64,000 bases of DNA from Chitinophaga horti. Lineage in GTDB: Bacteria > Bacteroidota > Bacteroidia > Chitinophagales > Chitinophagaceae. Made by a program: the position numbers and the translations under genes. Shown here piece by piece: positions 26,396 through 35,087 of this stretch (position 1 is the first letter of the stretch; the number at the start of each line of letters is the position of its first letter). The stretch covers positions 806,001-870,000 of the forward strand of contig NZ_CP107006.1 in assembly GCF_022867795.2 (NCBI RefSeq), given 5' to 3'. The notes beneath the pieces were generated by a model. That model was not told the DNA's origin, searched no databases, and saw only the letters and a program-made list of their open reading frames with translations.

Positions 26396-26692
26396 ATGGG
26401 GCATACTAAACAGCTGAAACGCATATTATCAGTGTTAGCACTGGTACTGTACGGGTTTATGATAACTCCCGTATCGCTTTGGCATGCCCACGACCATGGT
26501 CATGAACAGACGATAACATCCGGCGACGACTGCCCGGTTTGTGATCACAGTTATACTCCTTACATCTCCACCCACCAAGACTGGAACTGCCAGTTGGTAG
26601 TTACCCGGTACTTTTACATCGACGCACACCCTGAAGGCATTGCCGGCCTGCCGGTGCATCATGGTAATACACGCGGCTCTCCCGTAGTGTAA
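26396..26692 (+). CDS. Small exported His/Cys-rich protein, putative metal binding
   Basis: 98 residues from ATG 26396 (MGHTKQLKRILSVLALVLYG). Residues 8-28 form a signal peptide or membrane anchor. Right after it come HAHDHGHEQ (residues about 31-39) and CPVCDH (about 46-51), a dense set of metal ligands facing the periplasm. The C-terminus is PVHHGNTRGSPVV. Small Bacteroidota proteins of this plan (anchor, His-rich patch, CxxC, RGxP tail) often precede TonB receptors or metal transporters; I know no assigned function. It heads the ABC/receptor operon. The last 57 bases or so are repeated 93 bases downstream, beyond its stop codon. Confidence 0.65.
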   Translation: MGHTKQLKRILSVLALVLYGFMITPVSLWHAHDHGHEQTITSGDDCPVCDHSYTPYISTHQDWNCQLVVTRYFYIDAHPEGIAGLPVHHGNTRGSPVV

Positions 26693-26821
26693 TTCCCTTC
26701 CTTTCCGGGAACGCTCCGTCGTACCGGTGGCATTTCCTGCCTTCCGGTGTATCACGGTAATACACGCGGCTCTCCCGTAGTGTAAGCTTTCCTTTCTTAA
26801 AACGATCCGTCGTGCGGACGG
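26636..26821 (+). repeat. 93-bp tandem duplication at the 3' end of the His/Cys gene
   Basis: Two copies, about 26636-26728 and 26729-26821. A 30-base core including the stop codon (26663-26692 and 26756-26785) is identical, and the flanks differ by several bases. The second copy stays in frame with the gene but lies behind its stop codon; it would encode CLPVYHGNTRGSPVV. Confidence 0.85.
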
Positions 26822-26844
26822 TGATGCTACGCTGCCATAGGCAG
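26807..26844 (+). other. Two small hairpins before the ABC ATPase gene
   Basis: CCGTC-GTGCG-GACGG (26807-26821) and CTGCC-ATA-GGCAG (26832-26844). They lie in the 183-base gap between the small gene and the ATPase gene and may set mRNA stability or translation of the operon. Confidence 0.4.
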
Positions 26845-26875
26845 TCGTAAACCTGTACATTATTAAATCAAGCTT

Positions 26876-27580
26876 ATGTCAATAGTATTAGAAGCCGTGC
26901 AGCTGACGAAAACGTATCAGCAGTATACGGCGCTGCGCGAATTATCTATCAGCATCAATGCGGGCGAAATATTCTGCCTGCTCGGACAAAACGGTGCGGG
27001 TAAAACAACCACCATCAACCTGTTCCTCGGATTCCTGGCCGCCAGCAGCGGTAAGGCGCTCATCAAGGGGGTGGAGGTAACGCCGGATAATGCCGCCACC
27101 AAAAATATGATCGCTTACATCCCCGAAGTAGTGCAGCTGTACGGCAACCTGAGTGGTATCGAGAACCTGGATTTCTTCAGCCGCCTGGCCGGATTTAAAT
27201 ACAGTACGGAAGAACTGGCAACGTTCCTCAACAAAGCCGGTCTGCAAACAGAGGCGCACAACAAGCGGCTGGGCGCTTACAGTAAAGGTATGCGTCAGAA
27301 GGTGGGTATCGCGATAGCGCTGTCTAAGAATGCAGACGTGATCTTTATGGACGAGCCAACGAGCGGCCTCGATCCGAAGGCGACGGCGGAGTTTACTGCC
27401 ATCTGTAAAGAGCTGGCGGCCGAAGGCAAAACGATCTTCATGGCCACGCACGACATCTTTAATGCGGTAAATATGGGCTCACGTATCGGCATCATGAAGC
27501 AGGGCAGCCTGGTGCACGTTGTGAATACGGGCGGCATTACCGCCAATGAACTACAGGAACTCTACCTGGAAACGATCTAA
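26876..27580 (+). CDS. ABC transporter ATP-binding protein, partner of the DUF3526 permeases
   Basis: 234 residues. Walker A GQNGAGKT at residues 37-44, Q-loop in IPEVVQLYG, signature SKGMRQKVG near 139-147, Walker B VIFMDEP near 157-163 and the switch histidine in ATHDIF. No membrane segment. The short single-domain form with CcmA/NosF-type sequence fits an exporter or a membrane-maintenance transporter rather than a binding-protein-dependent importer. Its permeases are the genes at 30092 and 31535; a TonB receptor gene lies between, 15 bases after its stop. Confidence 0.93.
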   Translation: MSIVLEAVQLTKTYQQYTALRELSISINAGEIFCLLGQNGAGKTTTINLFLGFLAASSGKALIKGVEVTPDNAATKNMIAYIPEVVQLYGNLSGIENLDFFSRLAGFKYSTEELATFLNKAGLQTEAHNKRLGAYSKGMRQKVGIAIALSKNADVIFMDEPTSGLDPKATAEFTAICKELAAEGKTIFMATHDIFNAVNMGSRIGIMKQGSLVHVVNTGGITANELQELYLETI

Positions 27581-27595
27581 GCTAACTTACCTACC

Positions 27596-30088
27596 ATGAA
27601 ACTAATTATCTTGCTGGCCACGCTGTTGATCACGTTCACAGTCGCTAACGGTCAGCATACGCTCAAAGGCGTCATCATCAATGAGCAGGGACAGCCTGTT
27701 CCCGGCGCTTCCGTCACCATCAAACAAAAGCCGGGCACCCGGATGGCTACAGCCGATACTTTGGGCCATTATATGCTGGAAACGCCTGTACCCGGCAAAG
27801 CGGAAATCATCGTCACCGGTATCGGCTATGAAACTGTGCATGAGTGGTTGAACCTGTCGAAGGATACGGAGTACAATGTAGCGCTGTACTCAAAGTCGGC
27901 GCAGCTGCAGGCGGTAGAAGTGTTGGGCCGTGCGGCAAGGAATTACAATAGTGACTATAGTTTTAGTGCCACGCGCACGGCGATCCTTAATAAGGATTTG
28001 CCGCAGGCGATCGGTACGGTGACGAAAGAGATCATGAAGGACAGGCAGGCGTTCCAGCTGGCGGATGCAGTGAAGGTGATACCGGGTGTGGTAGCGTCCA
28101 GCTTTTACAACCAGTATTCCATCAGGGGGATCAGCCAGAATGAGGAAGGGCAGATTGTGAACGGCATGCGTACGCGTCAATACTATTTCCTGCAGCCGCT
28201 TACGGCGAACATCGAAAGGGTCGAGGTGCTGAAAGGTCCGGCCAGTGCGTCGTTTGCGAGTGTGGACCCGGGTGGTAGCATTAACCTGGTAACGAAAAAG
28301 CCACTGGCTACGGAGCGTAAGGACGTGAGCCTGAGCGCCGGCAGCTTCAATACGATTCGCGGTACGCTGGACTTTACCGGTCCGCTGAATAAAGAAAAGA
28401 CCTTGCTGTACCGCCTCAACGGTGCTTACCAGCGGGCGCAGAGTTACCGCGACCTGGTGCGCAACAATGCGTTACTGATCTCCCCTTCTTTCTCTTATAT
28501 CCCGAATGATAAAACGGCCATCAACGTAGAGATCATCTACAGCGATATGGAAGGCAACCTAGATCGTGGTCAGCCGATATTTGGTGCGGTGGCAGGCAAG
28601 ACTAATCTCGCCAGCACGCCCATCAGCCTGAACCTGGGTGCCGCCAGCGATCACTTTAAATCGAAAGAGTTTATCATCACCAGCACATTTACGCAAAAGT
28701 TCAGCGAGGCGATCAGTCTGAACGCAGCGTATATGAAACAAACCTGGGAAGAGGATTTGCAGGAGCATCGTACGACTAATGCCTACGCACCGGATATCAA
28801 CAACCAGCCCGTCACTTCCATGGTGGGCATGCAGTTCGTGCAGCGCGCGCAACATTGGAATACAGATAACGTGAACGTTTACTTTAATTTCCGCTTTGCC
28901 ACGGCAGCCATCAAACATGAACTGCTCGTCGGTTATGACCTCAGCAGCTGGCGGAAGATGATGGGCGGCGGCCAGAACGCGGCACGCGGCTACCTGCTGA
29001 AAGACGGCTCCATAGCCAGTTCCTTCGTGCCGGCCAATGCAGCCAATTACCAGACGATCACGTACAATGGCGCCACGCTGCCAAAGCCGAACGTCGCGCA
29101 CTTCGACCTGAATAATCCGTCGTACACGATGCGTAATATCAATGACTACACGTTCAATTCGCGCGTAGTGATTCCATCCGCCTTAACAACTATCCACGCG
29201 CTGTATGTGCAGGAACAACTGCGCTGGCAAAAGCTCATTGTGCTGCTGGGGCTGCGGCATGACTGGTTCAAAGACATCACGAACTACAAAGCTAACCGGG
29301 AGCTGAGCTTTACAAATAGCCGGCTGCTGCCGCGCATCGGCGTTACGTATGCCGCCACCAAACAGGTGAATGTGTATGCTACTTATGTAGAAGGTTACCA
29401 GCCGCAGAGCAACACGGCTACGCTGCTGCCAAGTACTGGCAGTTACTTATGGACCGACCAGTCGGCCGCCCGCTTTAAGCCATTGATTAGCAATCTGAAG
29501 GAGTTCGGTGTTAAAACAGCATGGTGGAATGGCCGCCTGAGTGCCAATGCAGCCGTGTTTGAGATCAATCAGCAGAACTTATTGATGAACGCTAACCTGC
29601 CAGCCTACCCCGACTCGGTGGTCACGCGGGGAGCAGAGCGCAGCCGTGGCTTTGAGCTGGATATTACCGGCAGGCTATTGCCCAACTGGCAGGTGTACGC
29701 CTCTTATAGTTACATTGATGCGCGGATCATGGAAGATAACAATCCTGCCCTTAAAGACGCCCGCAAACAGAACACGCCTTACAATAGCGCCAACCTCTGG
29801 ACGCGCTACGACTTTCGTAAAAACAGCCGCCTGAAGGATATAGGCATAGGCGCCGGCGTGCAGCATAACGGCGATCGGGTGCCCTGGTTCGACCGGTCTT
29901 TTAAAACACCGGCCTACACGCTGCTCGATCTTGCGCTTTACTACCATCCGGGCAATGGCAATATGCAACTGGCCCTTAACGTGAACAACGTGTTGAACGA
30001 TACCTATTGGATCGGTGCGCAGAACTATCAGCGTTTGTTTCCCGGTGCGCCGCGGAATGCTATGCTGACTGCCACTTATAACTTTTAG
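27596..30088 (+). CDS. TonB-dependent siderophore-type receptor with carboxypeptidase-like N-terminal domain
   Basis: 830 residues. Signal peptide about 1-20 (LLATLLITFTVANGQ), carboxypeptidase-like regulatory domain about 22-100 (LKGVIINEQGQPVPGASVTIKQ), plug about 130-240 (FQLADAVKVIPGVVASSFYNQ, YSIRGISQNEEGQIVNGMR, IERVEVLKGPASASFASVDPG, GSINLVTKKP) and a 22-strand barrel ending ATYNF. The plug motifs match the FhuA/FecA-like siderophore receptors, not SusC. There is no STN domain and no FecR partner. Its place between the ABC ATPase and its permeases is unusual for an uptake receptor and ties them to one substrate, probably a metal complex (inference). Confidence 0.9.
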   Translation: MKLIILLATLLITFTVANGQHTLKGVIINEQGQPVPGASVTIKQKPGTRMATADTLGHYMLETPVPGKAEIIVTGIGYETVHEWLNLSKDTEYNVALYSKSAQLQAVEVLGRAARNYNSDYSFSATRTAILNKDLPQAIGTVTKEIMKDRQAFQLADAVKVIPGVVASSFYNQYSIRGISQNEEGQIVNGMRTRQYYFLQPLTANIERVEVLKGPASASFASVDPGGSINLVTKKPLATERKDVSLSAGSFNTIRGTLDFTGPLNKEKTLLYRLNGAYQRAQSYRDLVRNNALLISPSFSYIPNDKTAINVEIIYSDMEGNLDRGQPIFGAVAGKTNLASTPISLNLGAASDHFKSKEFIITSTFTQKFSEAISLNAAYMKQTWEEDLQEHRTTNAYAPDINNQPVTSMVGMQFVQRAQHWNTDNVNVYFNFRFATAAIKHELLVGYDLSSWRKMMGGGQNAARGYLLKDGSIASSFVPANAANYQTITYNGATLPKPNVAHFDLNNPSYTMRNINDYTFNSRVVIPSALTTIHALYVQEQLRWQKLIVLLGLRHDWFKDITNYKANRELSFTNSRLLPRIGVTYAATKQVNVYATYVEGYQPQSNTATLLPSTGSYLWTDQSAARFKPLISNLKEFGVKTAWWNGRLSANAAVFEINQQNLLMNANLPAYPDSVVTRGAERSRGFELDITGRLLPNWQVYASYSYIDARIMEDNNPALKDARKQNTPYNSANLWTRYDFRKNSRLKDIGIGAGVQHNGDRVPWFDRSFKTPAYTLLDLALYYHPGNGNMQLALNVNNVLNDTYWIGAQNYQRLFPGAPRNAMLTATYNF

Positions 30089-30091
30089 ACC

Positions 30092-31531
30092 ATGAAGCAA
30101 ACGAAGATTATAGCAGGACATTTCCTCAAGATAGTGATACGCAGCCGGGCCATGACGATCGTGTTCCTGGCATGGCTGCTGTTGGTGGCTTACGCTGCGA
30201 TAACGGGTTACGAAACGTACACCGCTCAGCAGCAGATGCGCATCAACTTTCAACAACAGGCACGACAAAGCTGGGAAGCCAACCCGGATAAACATCCGCA
30301 TCGTATGGCACATTTCGGCACGTTCGCTTTCCGCCAGAAACATCCGTTGAGTATGTTCGACTACGGCATGGAAAGTTATACCGGCAACGCCGTGTACCTG
30401 GAGGCGCATAAACAAAACACGGTGAACTTCAGTGAGGCCGGCTTTAGCACGGGCCTGCTGCGGTTTGGGGAGATCAGTCTCGCCATGTTGGTTCAGATCG
30501 TATTACCGTTGGTGTTGTTCTTTCTCGGATTCAACGCCATCGCGCAGCAAAAGGAGAATGGCACGCTGAAGGTGCTGTTAAGTCAGGGCGCGGGATTTCG
30601 GTCGATTATTTGGGGAAACAGCGTAGGCTTGTTTACGTTAGCGCTGATCTTCCTGTTGCCCGTTGTACTGGTCTTGCTCGTGCAACTCGCCTTACAATCC
30701 ACGCTGCCCGCTGGTGGCGCGGTATGGGCACGCACGATCGGTTTACTGTTCGGCTGCCTGTGCTTCCTCTGGCTCGTCAGCGTAGTCGCGATATGCGTTT
30801 CTGCACTAAGCGCAAACAGCCGCTCCGCCTTACTTTCCCTCCTGGGGATATGGCTGCTCATGAGCATCGTGCTGCCTAAAACGGTTCAGGCCATTGGTAG
30901 CGCATTACATCCGGCACCCGGTAAGATCGAGTTCGATACAGCGGTGGAAAAGGACATACTGCAGATAGGGGACAGCCATAACCCGAACGACCCGCATTTT
31001 AAACGTTTAAAGGATTCTGTACTGAAGGCCCATCATGCAGACTCCGTACAGCAGCTGCCTTTCAACTATTCGGGTTTCCAGATGAGGGAGGGCGAACGGA
31101 TGAGTGCAGAGGTGTATAACCAGCGCCTGCAGCAATTGTACGATGTATATGAGCGGCAAAACGATGTCAGTAATTATTGCTCGCTCATCGATCCGGTGAT
31201 CGGTATCAAGAACATGAGTATGGCACTCGCCGGTACGGATTTCATTGCGTATCGCAGGTTCCAGGACCAGGCCGAAGATTACCGTTACCAGCTGGCCCAA
31301 ACGATGAACGAGTTGCAGATGAAATACATCAGCAACAGCAAACCGAAGGACGATCATCCACACATGATCGGTAAGGAGCATTGGGCGGAGTTTGCAGACT
31401 TTACGCATACGTTCGAACCGGTAAGCGTTACGGTGAAGGCCGCCTGGCTGGCCTTTACAGCCACGCTGTTATGGTTCCTGTTAAGTTTTATCCTGATCCG
31501 TTTCACCGCTGTCAAAGCAAAAGCACTGTAA
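30092..31531 (+). CDS. ABC transporter permease, DUF3526 type (first)
   Basis: 479 residues. One helix near 22-44 (MTIVFLAWLLLVAYAAITGY), a large non-cytoplasmic loop, a cluster of helices at about 125-260 (LVQIVLPLVLFFLGFNAI, LFTLALIFLLPVVLVLLVQ, IGLLFGCLCFLWLVSVVAI, SALLSLLGIWLLMSIVLPKTV), a second soluble loop of about 150 residues and a final helix. QQKENGTLKVLLSQG is the usual cytoplasmic loop before helix 3 of ABC-2/NosY-type permeases. The start codon lies 4 bases after the receptor gene. It pairs with the following related permease; the two together with the ATPase make one exporter-type complex. Confidence 0.87.
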   Translation: MKQTKIIAGHFLKIVIRSRAMTIVFLAWLLLVAYAAITGYETYTAQQQMRINFQQQARQSWEANPDKHPHRMAHFGTFAFRQKHPLSMFDYGMESYTGNAVYLEAHKQNTVNFSEAGFSTGLLRFGEISLAMLVQIVLPLVLFFLGFNAIAQQKENGTLKVLLSQGAGFRSIIWGNSVGLFTLALIFLLPVVLVLLVQLALQSTLPAGGAVWARTIGLLFGCLCFLWLVSVVAICVSALSANSRSALLSLLGIWLLMSIVLPKTVQAIGSALHPAPGKIEFDTAVEKDILQIGDSHNPNDPHFKRLKDSVLKAHHADSVQQLPFNYSGFQMREGERMSAEVYNQRLQQLYDVYERQNDVSNYCSLIDPVIGIKNMSMALAGTDFIAYRRFQDQAEDYRYQLAQTMNELQMKYISNSKPKDDHPHMIGKEHWAEFADFTHTFEPVSVTVKAAWLAFTATLLWFLLSFILIRFTAVKAKAL

Positions 31532-31534
31532 GAT

Positions 31535-32884
31535 ATGTACCGTTTAGCATTTAAGAATTTTATACGAAGCCGGTCGGTGGTGATAGCATTGGTGCTTTTC
31601 CTGTTCGTTGGACTGGTAAGCATTGTGATCGGCAAACAGTTCCTTGAAAAGCAACAGGTGTCGGTGGAAGCCGTTACCCGCCTGCAACAGGAACAGATAG
31701 AACGTAACGTGCAACACATTCCCGACCAGTTCGGCCTGCTGCTTTATTACCTGCGTTTCGCCTACATCAATCAGCCCGATCCCACGGCTGCACTGGCTGT
31801 TGGCCAGCAGGACGTAAACTCGTCTATCCAATATTTAAACATACGCGGCCTCGAAGGGCAGCGTTACGATACAGGTTTATACAATCCGTACAACCAGCTC
31901 ACCGGCAACCTGGATCTCAGCTTCGTAGTACTATTCCTGTTCCCGCTGCTGATCATTGCCTTCAACTTTAATGTGTTATCGCAGGAAAGTGAACAGGGCA
32001 CCTGGTCACTCGTACGGGTGCAGGAAAACAGGCCGTTGCGCTTTATCCTGCAAAAATTAAGTATCAGGCTGATGGTGGTGCTCGGACTCTTTTTCGTGCT
32101 GCTGTTACTTGCTGTTATCATTATCGGGCTACCGCTGAACGAGCGCCTGCTGGCCTTTGCGTCGACTGGTATATTGTACATCCTGTTCTGGACTGCCCTC
32201 AGCTTCCTGGTGATCGTGTTACGCCGGAGCAGCAGTATCAGTGCTCTCATGTTGTTAAGCGCCTGGGTGCTACTTTGCCTGTTGCTGCCTGCGATGGTGA
32301 ACAACTATATCACCGCCCGCTACCCGGTGAAGGAAGCTTACAGCACCTTCATCAAACAACGCGACGGCTATCACACCAAGTGGGATACGAACGAAGACAG
32401 TACGATGAACGCTTTCTTTAAACATTACCCGCAGTTCCGTGAGTATGTGTGGAACAGTCCTAAGTTCAACTACATGTGGTATTATGCCATGCAACAGTTA
32501 GGAGATGATGAATCTGCTGCAGAAGGCAGAGCGATGCGCGATAAGTTGCTCGCACGACAAGCTTCTGCCGCGAATGCTGCATTGTTCTTTCCGACCATGC
32601 AGGCGCAGTTGCAGTTCACGGCCATCGCGGGTACGGACCTGGACAGGCACCTGGCTTACCTCGATAGTACGGGCGTGTTCCACGAACAAAAGAAGCTGCA
32701 CTTCTACCCGAAAATATTTGGCGACAGCGCAGTGGTGAATGAGGATTGGTCGAAACATGTGCCGCAGTTCTTTACCGCCAAAACGCCTGTCAACTGGGGT
32801 GATATGGTCACTCCGTTCATCCTGTTCACCCTGCTGCTTGGTGTTGGCGGTGCTGTCATCTTCCATCGAAACGGTACCCGATGA
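31535..32884 (+). CDS. ABC transporter permease, DUF3526 type (second)
   Basis: 449 residues, same plan as the preceding protein: N-terminal helix (SVVIALVLFLFVGLVSIVIG), large loop, helix cluster near 125-255 (LSFVVLFLFPLLIIAFNFNV, LMVVLGLFFVLLLLAVIIIG, ILYILFWTALSFLVIVL, ALMLLSAWVLLCLLLPAMV), second soluble loop, final helix (PFILFTLLLGVGGAVIF). SQESEQGTWSLVRVQ is its cytoplasmic coupling loop. Similarity with the first permease is by plan and motif order, so they probably form a heterodimer. Its stop overlaps the next start (ATGA at 32881-32884), a sign of coupled translation. Confidence 0.87.
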   Translation: MYRLAFKNFIRSRSVVIALVLFLFVGLVSIVIGKQFLEKQQVSVEAVTRLQQEQIERNVQHIPDQFGLLLYYLRFAYINQPDPTAALAVGQQDVNSSIQYLNIRGLEGQRYDTGLYNPYNQLTGNLDLSFVVLFLFPLLIIAFNFNVLSQESEQGTWSLVRVQENRPLRFILQKLSIRLMVVLGLFFVLLLLAVIIIGLPLNERLLAFASTGILYILFWTALSFLVIVLRRSSSISALMLLSAWVLLCLLLPAMVNNYITARYPVKEAYSTFIKQRDGYHTKWDTNEDSTMNAFFKHYPQFREYVWNSPKFNYMWYYAMQQLGDDESAAEGRAMRDKLLARQASAANAALFFPTMQAQLQFTAIAGTDLDRHLAYLDSTGVFHEQKKLHFYPKIFGDSAVVNEDWSKHVPQFFTAKTPVNWGDMVTPFILFTLLLGVGGAVIFHRNGTR

Positions 32885-35007
32885 AATATTGCCTGCTGTC
32901 TATGAGCTTGTTTTTCGCGCTGCAGCCGCAGGTGCGCGCACAACAGCCAGCGCCGGCCGAAAAGGTGCCCCGCTTGTCCGGCGTCACGGTACAGGCGGCC
33001 CGCCCGGCCGTTTCTGTGAACAAGGGAAAAATAGTATACAACGTGCAACAGGCTACTAACGGTGCCGGGCAAACGGCATTGGAGGTTTTGACGAAAGTGC
33101 CCGGCATCACCGTGGATGGAGAAGGAAATATTCAATTTGGCGGCAGCGCCGGTGTAAACGTAATGGTCAATGGTCGTATGACCTGGCTGTCTGGCCCGCA
33201 GCTGGCCAACTTCCTGAAAGGGTTAAGCGCCGAAGATATCGCCCGCATCGAAACCACGGTATCGCCGGGCGCCTCGCTCGACGCTGCCGGCAATGCAGGT
33301 ATCATCAATATCATTACGAAGAAAAGGCCTGCCCAGGGCTGGGGTGTCGACCTGCGCAGCGCCATCAGCGCCGGTAAGTATACGATGACTAACCAGCAGA
33401 TCGCTGTTCATGCAGGCGGCCGTCACCTCAGCGTGTATGGCTCCTTCGATTATAATACGCCGCATAAGTTCTTTACGAGAGAAGGCGGTAATGCGGTAGG
33501 ACCTGAACAGCTGGAAAGGCAAACCACTACATCTCAGAAAATAAAATACTACACCTGGCGCGCCGGTGCCGAATGGAAACCCGCTGCCAGGCACACGATC
33601 GCCGTCAACTACCACGGCTACCTCGATGATTTCACCTGTTTGCATGAATCGTTGCTTCAGATTGGTGGATCCACTACCGCTTCGCAAAACAACATCGTAG
33701 AGCCTTATCACTATGACGCGGTCAATGCAGGGTATCGGTTTGATATTGATTCTTCGGGAAAGAAATTCACCGTAGATGCAGACTACACCAGCTATCGCAA
33801 TTACTCTGATGCGTTGATGACCATGCAGTACTATCAACCTGATGGAAGTTTTCAGCGGGAAAATAAACTTGCTTCCTATCAACCCGGTTTTGTAAAGATC
33901 CGCTCCATCAAGTCGGACCTGGAACTGCCGTTCGGTCAAACTACGGTTAAAGCCGGACTGAAATTCGCGCATGTCAGTAATGATAACAACTATCGTTTTG
34001 ACTCCGTGGTCAATGGTCAGCTAACGAATATCGCGAACATCAGCGATCATTTTCTGTATGAAGAACGCATCAGTGCCGCCTACATATCTGCTGCCAGGCG
34101 TTTTGATAAGACCAGCATCACCATCGGTTTACGCCTGGAGCATACAAATGCCGACGGCACTACTGCGAAATCGGGTGTCCTGAATAAATGGACCTACACC
34201 CAATTGTTCCCATCCCTGCTGATGGAACAAGCTTTAGGCGAACAACAGCAGCTCAGTTTATCCATCAGCCGCCGCATTAACCGCCCCGCCTACACCGACT
34301 TAAACCCCGTACGCTGGTACCGCGACGAATACTTTTATTACTCCGGCAACCCTGCCCTGGTGCCCGAACTGGCCTGGAGCGCTTCGGCCATCTATAGCCT
34401 GCGTAGCCGCTACATCTTTTCCCTGGTTTACCGTCGCAGTAACGACTATATGTCTGAGCAGCTGGCCTTCGACAACTATTCCCCCGCTATCAGGAGCCAG
34501 CGTGCCAACTTTGGCACCATGCAGCGTGTGGAGGCCACGGCCGCTGTACCTGTCGCCATATTGCCTGTCTGGCAACTGCAATTGAACAGTAACGTAAATT
34601 TTACCACTTACCCTGTGACGATGATCGCCGGTAACAGGCAGCTGTCCCAATGGGCCGCCGCTTTGTCCCTACAACAGGATATTTCCCTGCCGGTCGGTTT
34701 CAAAGTTTCCCTGGCCACCTATTATACCACCCGGGAAGTAAGGGGCATCTTCCGCACCGCCGCCATCTGGTACCAGGAAGCCGGCGTTAAAAAATCCTGG
34801 CTGCAAGGCCGCCTGAACACTATGGTGTCTTTTAACGACATCTTTGATACTTACAGGCTGCAGGGCCGCTCCGTATCCGATTTCACGAACTTCTGGTACA
34901 ACGACAAACCCGACAGCCGCAGGGTGGGTGTGTCGGTGACGTACCGCCTGGGCGGTAAAGTGATGAAGGGGTATAACCGGAAAACGGAGGAGCAGGAGCG
35001 GTTGTAG
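32881..35007 (+). CDS. Outer-membrane beta-barrel protein, TonB-receptor-like (OMP_b-brl_3 type)
   Basis: 708 residues. Signal peptide about 1-20 (SLFFALQPQVRAQQ), no carboxypeptidase-like domain, a plug-like domain about 35-155 (KIVYNVQQATNGAGQTALEVL, KVPGITVDGEGNIQFGGSAG, VNGRMTWLSGPQLANFLK, DIARIETTVSPGASLDAAGNA, GIINIITKK) and a barrel with the RRINRPAYTDLNP motif. It ends with a charged tail (RKTEEQERL) after the last strand. Proteins of this type lack a known substrate and some lack a TonB box. It overlaps the second permease gene by four bases, so the operon links an ABC complex with two outer-membrane barrels. Confidence 0.87.
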   Translation: MKYCLLSMSLFFALQPQVRAQQPAPAEKVPRLSGVTVQAARPAVSVNKGKIVYNVQQATNGAGQTALEVLTKVPGITVDGEGNIQFGGSAGVNVMVNGRMTWLSGPQLANFLKGLSAEDIARIETTVSPGASLDAAGNAGIINIITKKRPAQGWGVDLRSAISAGKYTMTNQQIAVHAGGRHLSVYGSFDYNTPHKFFTREGGNAVGPEQLERQTTTSQKIKYYTWRAGAEWKPAARHTIAVNYHGYLDDFTCLHESLLQIGGSTTASQNNIVEPYHYDAVNAGYRFDIDSSGKKFTVDADYTSYRNYSDALMTMQYYQPDGSFQRENKLASYQPGFVKIRSIKSDLELPFGQTTVKAGLKFAHVSNDNNYRFDSVVNGQLTNIANISDHFLYEERISAAYISAARRFDKTSITIGLRLEHTNADGTTAKSGVLNKWTYTQLFPSLLMEQALGEQQQLSLSISRRINRPAYTDLNPVRWYRDEYFYYSGNPALVPELAWSASAIYSLRSRYIFSLVYRRSNDYMSEQLAFDNYSPAIRSQRANFGTMQRVEATAAVPVAILPVWQLQLNSNVNFTTYPVTMIAGNRQLSQWAAALSLQQDISLPVGFKVSLATYYTTREVRGIFRTAAIWYQEAGVKKSWLQGRLNTMVSFNDIFDTYRLQGRSVSDFTNFWYNDKPDSRRVGVSVTYRLGGKVMKGYNRKTEEQERL

Positions 35008-35087
35008 ATACGTAGATACGCTTGGTGCCCTCAATCTTTTCCTGTAAATTCATATAATCTTCCCCAACCCCTTTCAACCTAAAATCT

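Noticed and set aside
26693-26785. Second copy of the small-gene tail as a separate gene
   Set aside because: No start codon of its own and it follows a stop; treated as part of the repeat.
26435-26860. Minus-strand open frame with a repeated LHYGRAACIT segment
   Set aside because: The repeat is only the reverse reading of the 93-bp tandem duplication.
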